64,000 nucleotides of DNA, taken from positions 1-64,000 of the forward strand of contig JANXCH010000009.1 of assembly GCA_025060295.1 (NCBI GenBank). Reading direction: 5' to 3'. The notes under the pieces are model-generated. The model did no database searches. It was not told where the DNA came from and worked only from the letters and a program-made list of their open reading frames with translations. Below are positions 59,867-64,000 of the stretch, one piece after another; position 1 is the first letter of the stretch; every line of letters starts with the position of its first letter. Source of the stretch: Dehalococcoidia bacterium (lineage in GTDB: Bacteria; Chloroflexota; Dehalococcoidia; Lucifugimonadales; HRBIN23). A program made the translations under genes and the position numbers.

Positions 59867-61567
59867 GCCGATGCCGGGAGGGCGCAGGCGGGTGAAACGC
59901 ACAGGCTCCGTCCAGAAGCGGGAGGCGTTCCCCTCGGTGCGCTGCACCAAAATGTTGCGGAGCCACTCTTGGTCGTTCGTCTGGGGGAAGTCGGTGCGGT
60001 AGTGGCTCCCGCGCGACTCGGTGCGTAGGAGGGCGCTCTGCACCAACAGGCGCGAGACCGTCAACATACTGCGCAGATCCAGCCACACCTGCCAGGCCAT
60101 GTTGAACTCCCGCACAGGGGGCACAGAAGCGCGGTGTAGGCGCTCCTCTAACGCGTTTAAGCCCGCCAGGGCGTCCTGCAGGCCCTGGGCATTGCGTACC
60201 ACGCCCGCCTTCTCCCACATCAGGTCTTGCAACGCTTTGCGCAGGGCGAACACCGACTCCTCGCCGTTGCAGGAGAAGGGGGCAAGGGCCTGCTCCCACG
60301 CCTCTTGCACTGCCGAGGGGGACACGGAAGGCTCAGGGCGGGTGCCCGCCTCTTGGGCGGCGCAGTCGCCCGCCCGCCCGCCGAACACGGTGGACTCGGC
60401 AATGCCGTTGCCACCCAGGCGGTTGGCCCCGTGAACCCCGCCGGCGTCCTCCCCGGCCACCAGCAGGCCGGGGATGTTGGTGTGGCACCAGGGGTCAATG
60501 CGCGCCCCGCCCATGTGGAAGTGGGCTGTGGGGGAGACGGGCACCGGCCCCCGTGCCAGGTCATACCCCGCCTCCCGACAGCGCTGGGCCATGCCGGGGA
60601 AGGTGCGCTCCACGAACTCCGCCCCCAGGTGGGAGGCGTCCAGGAGCACTGCCCCTTCGGGGGTGCCCCGCCCCTCTTGGATTTCCAGGTAACTGGCCCG
60701 CGCCACGATGTCCCGGGTGGAGCGCTCCATCCTCTGGGGGTCATAGCGGGCCATGAAGCGCTCGCCTCGGGCGTTGTAGAGGCGTGCGCCTGCCCCCCGC
60801 AGGCCCTCCTCCAGCACCGCCCCCGTCAGCACCGAGGGGCCAGCGATGATGCCTGTGGGGTGGAACTGGTACATCTCCATGTCTTGGAGCACCACCCCCG
60901 CCCGCCAGCACATGGCCATGCCATCTCCCGCCTTCTCCAAAGAGGGGGCGGAGATGCGGTAGAGACGTGCCCCCCCACCCGTTGCCACAATGGTGACGCG
61001 GGCGAGGGCCACCAGGGGCTGACCCGTGCGGATGTTCAACAAGAGGGCACCCCCACACCCTCCGTCTCGGGCGGGGAGTAAGTCCAACGCACGGTGTTCG
61101 TCCAGCAGGGTTACAGAGGTGCCCAGCAGGCGCTCCTTGAGGCGGGTCATCACCTCAATGCCCGTCAGGTCGCCTTTGTGGACGGTGCGGTCAAAACTCT
61201 GGCCGGCGAAGGGCTTTTGGGCGATGCGTCCATCGGGGCGGCGGTCAAAAAAGCACCCGATGCGCTCCAACTCGGCGATGCGCTGGGGGGCCTCGCTCAC
61301 CAACACCCAGGCCAACTCCTGGTCGTTGAGCCACGCTCCGCCTTTGAGGGTGTCCAGGAAGTGGGCCTCCAAGGAGTCGGCGGGGTCCAGGACGGCGTTG
61401 AAGCCCCCCTGCACCATGCGGGTGCACCCGCTCTGCCCCACCAGCCCCTTGGCCACGACGGTAATGGCTAAGCGGGGGTCTGTGTGCTCGGCGTGCAGGG
61501 CGGCGAACAGGCCCGCCCCGCCCCCACCGAGAATAAGGATGTCGGTGCGTAGGGTAGGGAAGTCCAC
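59852..61567 (-). CDS. sdhA: Succinate dehydrogenase/fumarate reductase flavoprotein
   Basis: The 571-residue flavoprotein oxidises succinate to fumarate (or the reverse). The FAD motif LILGGGGAGLFAALHA opens it, and active-site features include FAGQSFDRTVHKGDLTG, ISPTAH-like VSPTAHFHMGG, and GANRLGGNGIAESTVFG. In usual SdhA the residue that binds FAD covalently is His in SHTxxAQGG; here the segment reads GCTRMVQGG, with Cys48 at that position. FAD may therefore be held non-covalently or differently. The GTG start overlaps the sdhB stop by one base. Confidence 0.92.
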   Translation of the reverse strand: MDFPTLRTDILILGGGGAGLFAALHAEHTDPRLAITVVAKGLVGQSGCTRMVQGGFNAVLDPADSLEAHFLDTLKGGAWLNDQELAWVLVSEAPQRIAELERIGCFFDRRPDGRIAQKPFAGQSFDRTVHKGDLTGIEVMTRLKERLLGTSVTLLDEHRALDLLPARDGGCGGALLLNIRTGQPLVALARVTIVATGGGARLYRISAPSLEKAGDGMAMCWRAGVVLQDMEMYQFHPTGIIAGPSVLTGAVLEEGLRGAGARLYNARGERFMARYDPQRMERSTRDIVARASYLEIQEGRGTPEGAVLLDASHLGAEFVERTFPGMAQRCREAGYDLARGPVPVSPTAHFHMGGARIDPWCHTNIPGLLVAGEDAGGVHGANRLGGNGIAESTVFGGRAGDCAAQEAGTRPEPSVSPSAVQEAWEQALAPFSCNGEESVFALRKALQDLMWEKAGVVRNAQGLQDALAGLNALEERLHRASVPPVREFNMAWQVWLDLRSMLTVSRLLVQSALLRTESRGSHYRTDFPQTNDQEWLRNILVQRTEGNASRFWTEPVRFTRLRPPGIGSEHI

Positions 61568-62301
61568 TACCCCCTCCCCAGGGTAAGAAGGGATTTCAAG
61601 CGATAGGCTACCACTTTTCGGCGCAGGCGTTGGATGGCATCGGTGGGGGCCAAGCCCTTAGGGCACACGGCGGTGCAGTCCAGCATCGTATGACACCGCC
61701 ACAGCCCCCCCTCGTGAGCGATGCGGGTGAGGCGCTGGGGGCGCTGGGTATCGCGCGGGTCGGCCACCAGCACATAGGCGCGGTTGAGGGCCGCCGGCCC
61801 CAAAAAGTCGGGGGCCATCCCCACCATCCGACAGGCCGACAGGCATAACCCACAGGCGATGCACTCCCGATGGGCGTCTATGGCCTCCCGGCGGGGGTCA
61901 TCCTGGCGCATGACGACGGGCGCTATCTGGTCGGGGGCGGGCACCAGATAGGGGAGGATGCGCCGATAGCGCTCAAAGAAGGGGGCCATATCCACCACCA
62001 GGTCACGCACCACGGGGAGGTGGGCCATAGGCTCTAGGGTGATGCTCTCGCCCACAGTGTGCACATAGGTGCGGCAGGCCAACCCCTCCCGCCCGTTGAT
62101 GCGCATGCCACAGGTGCCACACATCCCCACCCGGCAGGCACAGCGGAAGGCGATGGTGGGGTCCTGCTCCGCCTGAAGGGTGAACAGCAGGTCTAGGACA
62201 GTGGCCCGCTCCTGGCGAAGGGGAAGGGAATAAGTTTGCCAGCGTCCCGTCTGGCCGGATGGCCCCGAACGCCAGATGCGGACGGTTACCGTGCGGGGCA
62301 T
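61567..62301 (-). CDS. sdhB: Succinate dehydrogenase iron-sulfur subunit
   Basis: A 244-residue iron-sulfur protein. The [2Fe-2S] cysteines are in CACRVGMCGTCGM with the fourth in GLACRT; the [4Fe-4S] set is CIACGLCLSACR and the third cluster is CHTMLDCTAVCPKG. It carries electrons from FAD to the quinone. It lies between sdhD and sdhA, with 4 bases before it and a one-base overlap after it. Confidence 0.93.
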   Translation of the reverse strand: MPRTVTVRIWRSGPSGQTGRWQTYSLPLRQERATVLDLLFTLQAEQDPTIAFRCACRVGMCGTCGMRINGREGLACRTYVHTVGESITLEPMAHLPVVRDLVVDMAPFFERYRRILPYLVPAPDQIAPVVMRQDDPRREAIDAHRECIACGLCLSACRMVGMAPDFLGPAALNRAYVLVADPRDTQRPQRLTRIAHEGGLWRCHTMLDCTAVCPKGLAPTDAIQRLRRKVVAYRLKSLLTLGRG

Positions 62302-62305
62302 CCTT

Positions 62306-62695
62306 CTACCTCACGAAGGCCCACAGGGCCATAAGACCGTACACAAAGGCCACCAGGCCCACACCCCACAGGCCCAGGGTAACCCAGCGCCTGTGGGGGG
62401 CCAAGGGGCGCCACTCCAAAAGGACGCCCCGCAAGCCGTTCAGACCGTGAAACAGAGCCAGGCCCAGCAAGGCCCCGTCTACCAGCAGAAAAACCAGGCT
62501 CTGTAGGCGCAAACGCACCAGGTGAAAGAGGACAAGTTCCTCTTGCTGACCTGCCACCACCTTGCCGATGTCGGCGAAGTGGGTAACCCAGATGTGCAGG
62601 CCCACCAGGAAGATAAGGGCCACACCCGATACCCTTTGCAGAAGCCAGGGCCAGAACCCTTGGGGGCGCACGGGGGCCTCACCAGGCGTATGCAT
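62306..62695 (-). CDS. sdhD: Succinate dehydrogenase membrane anchor subunit D
   Basis: A 129-residue protein with three membrane helices. SGVALIFLVGLHIWVTHF in the first and LGLALFHGLNGLRGVL in the second each contain a His suited to heme b and to quinone contact. The ATG at 62695 is inside a longer frame and fits the SdhCD length. It is separated from sdhC by 2 bases. With sdhC it forms the two-subunit quinone anchor. Confidence 0.85.
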   Translation of the reverse strand: MHTPGEAPVRPQGFWPWLLQRVSGVALIFLVGLHIWVTHFADIGKVVAGQQEELVLFHLVRLRLQSLVFLLVDGALLGLALFHGLNGLRGVLLEWRPLAPHRRWVTLGLWGVGLVAFVYGLMALWAFVR

Positions 62696-62697
62696 CC

Positions 62698-63087
62698 CTA
62701 CCCCCTCCGCAAGATAAGGGGCCACACAGCCCATGTGGCGCCGGCCATCGCCAGGGCGATGAGGGCCAGGCCCGCCCAGAACAGGCGCTCCTGGTGGCGC
62801 AGGGCGATGCCCGCCTCCAACAGCATCACCCGCAGGCCCATGACGCCGTGGTAGAGAACAGCCAAAATCAGAAACAGGTCGGCCACGACAAATGGGGGGC
62901 TTTGGAGGATTTTCAGGAGGCGGTCAAAGGCGTCGGGCCCCCGCAGGGCGGTGGAGATGACGGCGATGTGGGCCAGGAGGTAGAGCACCAGGGCCACCCC
63001 GCTGATGCGCAGGCCCAGCCACGCCCACCAGCCGATGCGCCCCTGTATCCAACGCCGACGCACCTCCGACGAGGGGTGGAAGATCAT
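62698..63087 (-). CDS. sdhC: Succinate dehydrogenase membrane anchor subunit C
   Basis: A 129-residue three-helix anchor, similar in plan to sdhD. ISGVALVLYLLAHIAV and LAVLYHGVMGLRVMLL hold the heme-axial His candidates. It accepts electrons from SdhB and reduces menaquinone. The ATG overlaps the stop of the DUF3006 gene as ATGA (63084-63087), showing that DUF3006 and sdh are read together. Confidence 0.87.
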   Translation of the reverse strand: MIFHPSSEVRRRWIQGRIGWWAWLGLRISGVALVLYLLAHIAVISTALRGPDAFDRLLKILQSPPFVVADLFLILAVLYHGVMGLRVMLLEAGIALRHQERLFWAGLALIALAMAGATWAVWPLILRRG

Positions 63088-63344
63088 GCGGGCCTCTCCT
63101 GCCGACTGCGCTCCAGGAGGCGTTGGAGTTTGGCTTGGATGCGTTGGCGGCGGGCCTGGGTCTCCTGGGGGTCGCGCTGGGCACTCACCAGGCGTCCGTT
63201 TTCTATCTCCACCACGAGCCAGTCGCCGGCCTCCAGGGCTTGGGGCAGGTGGGCCAGGGGCACCACCATCTCCCGCTCCTCCTCCCCCACCAGGAGCACC
63301 GCCAAGTTGCCTTCTATACGGTCAACGGCGGCCTTTTCCTTCAC
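63084..63344 (-). CDS. DUF3006-family protein
   Basis: A small protein of 86 residues. EKAAVDRIEGNLAVLLVG and VVPLAHLPQALEAGDWLVVEIE match DUF3006, a domain often found next to ComEC-like or MBL-fold genes, as here. It is acidic with a helical C-terminus (RRQRIQAKLQRLLERSRQ). Its role is unknown. ATGA overlaps join it to the genes on both sides (63341-63344 and 63084-63087). Confidence 0.82.
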   Translation of the reverse strand: MKEKAAVDRIEGNLAVLLVGEEEREMVVPLAHLPQALEAGDWLVVEIENGRLVSAQRDPQETQARRQRIQAKLQRLLERSRQERPA

Positions 63345-64000
63345 GGCTGGCGCTCCGTTTGCACCTGCAGGGTTTTGCCGTTGGTGCTCAGGATAATAGT
63401 GCCATACTTATCGGTGCCGTACACGGTCACCCCGCGGCTGAGCAGGTTTTGCAGAGGCTCCTTATGGGGATGGCCATAGGGGTTGTCCCGGCCGGCCGAG
63501 TAGACGGCGATGCGGGGGCGCACCCGCTCCACGAAGAAGGGCCAGGTGGAGGTGCGGGAGGCGTGGTGGCCCATCTTCAGCACATCGGCCCTCAGGTCCG
63601 CTCCGGTGGACACCAAACGCTCCTCAGCTGCCCGCTCTGCATCCCCCATCAGCAGAAAGGATACCTCCCCATAGGTAACCTTGACCACCACCGAGTTGTT
63701 GTTGCGGTCGGGGAAACGGGGCTCCGATGGATTGAGCACTTCCACGGTTACCGAGCCGAAGGGAATGCGGTCGCCCCGAGTGGGCACCCGCACGGGGGCA
63801 CGGGAGGCGTCCAGGGCGTCTAGGAACTCCTCGTAGGTGCGGGTGGTGTTGATATCCCCGCTCACATACACCTCCCCCACGGGGAAACGGCGGAGCACTT
63901 CTATTAGGCCGCCGATGTGGTCGGCGTCGGGGTTGGTGGCGATGAGCACGTCCACCCGTTGGACGCCTACCTTTGCCAAGTAGTCGGCGAACCCGCCGCG
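63341..64000 (-). CDS. ComEC-like MBL-fold metallo-hydrolase (N-terminus outside the window)
   Basis: The window cuts this gene at its 5-prime end; 219 codons are present. The MBL motif reads LIATNPDADHIGGLIEVL (NPDADH), followed by PFGSVTVEVLNPSEP, NNNSVVVKVTYGEVSFLLMGDA and LKMGHHASRTS. This is the ComEC C-terminal / competence-type hydrolase arrangement, probably secreted or membrane-linked. Whether ComEC transmembrane domains precede it cannot be seen. It is coupled to DUF3006 by an ATGA overlap. Confidence 0.85.
   Translation of the reverse strand, partial: RGGFADYLAKVGVQRVDVLIATNPDADHIGGLIEVLRRFPVGEVYVSGDINTTRTYEEFLDALDASRAPVRVPTRGDRIPFGSVTVEVLNPSEPRFPDRNNNSVVVKVTYGEVSFLLMGDAERAAEERLVSTGADLRADVLKMGHHASRTSTWPFFVERVRPRIAVYSAGRDNPYGHPHKEPLQNLLSRGVTVYGTDKYGTIILSTNGKTLQVQTERQP

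Overview
The window is a GC-rich, gene-dense bacterial chromosome segment with about 70 supportable protein genes and no rRNA, tRNA, CRISPR array or insertion sequence that I can see. The mix of genes points to a Chloroflexota-type organism, perhaps Dehalococcoidia/SAR202-like: a 2-oxoacid:ferredoxin oxidoreductase, a menaquinone prenyltransferase, a two-anchor succinate dehydrogenase, several CaiB-type CoA transferases, a luciferase-like (F420/FMN) oxidoreductase, a PAC2-family protein, a CcmE with a CxxxY motif, and Thr/Pro-rich lipoproteins. This placement is inference from gene content; no marker gene (16S, ribosomal protein) is present to prove it.

Layout. 1-4.9 kb: korAB and a flavin-domain/MenA fusion on the + strand, then ccmE, larB and a collagen-like lipoprotein on the - strand. 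6.7-14.3 kb: a small HTH regulator, DedA and DinB proteins, then a compact - strand coenzyme operon (MTHFR, acpS, nnrDE, coaX, coaBC) and an enoyl-CoA hydratase. 14.4-21.9 kb: an unknown gene, the rpiB/kinase/uvrC run, a three-gene cell-surface cluster with phage-tail-like domains, and xerD. 22-26 kb: a peptide-type ABC importer without its ATPases. 26.2-32.5 kb: acyl-CoA carboxylase parts, isocitrate and malate dehydrogenases, and an ABC-2 exporter. 32.5-39.8 kb: an ECF sigma/anti-sigma pair, oxidoreductases, EVE, SfsA and an endonuclease-III-like gene. 39.7-47.6 kb: an accessory catabolic zone (MOSC, two CaiB transferases, LLM oxidoreductase, HpcH aldolase, and a GctAB-like pair whose alpha gene has an in-frame UGA). 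47.6-52.8 kb: a tightly overlapped run corA-MBL-Mut7C-acuC-pcm and a PAC2 gene. 52.9-64 kb: modA, plsY, PHP and YmdB-like phosphoesterases, a CocE-type hydrolase, threonine synthase and the complete sdhABCD set joined to DUF3006 and a ComEC-like metallo-hydrolase cut by the window edge.

How they work together. korAB, the IDH-MDH pair and sdhABCD supply most of a TCA-cycle segment, with electrons going to ferredoxin, NADH and (via MenA) menaquinone. coaX-coaBC-acpS make CoA and load carrier proteins, which fits the many CoA-thioester enzymes (EchA, PccB, CaiB, GctAB). Promoters are sigma70-like and many have a C-run directly before TTGACA. Operons are tight, with frequent ATGA start/stop overlaps.

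The most unusual points are the membrane-anchored phage-tail-like paralogs, the flavin-domain/MenA fusion, the apparently leaderless CxxxY CcmE, a probable AUA start in larB, a Cys at the usual FAD-His position of SdhA, and the in-frame UGA in gctA.
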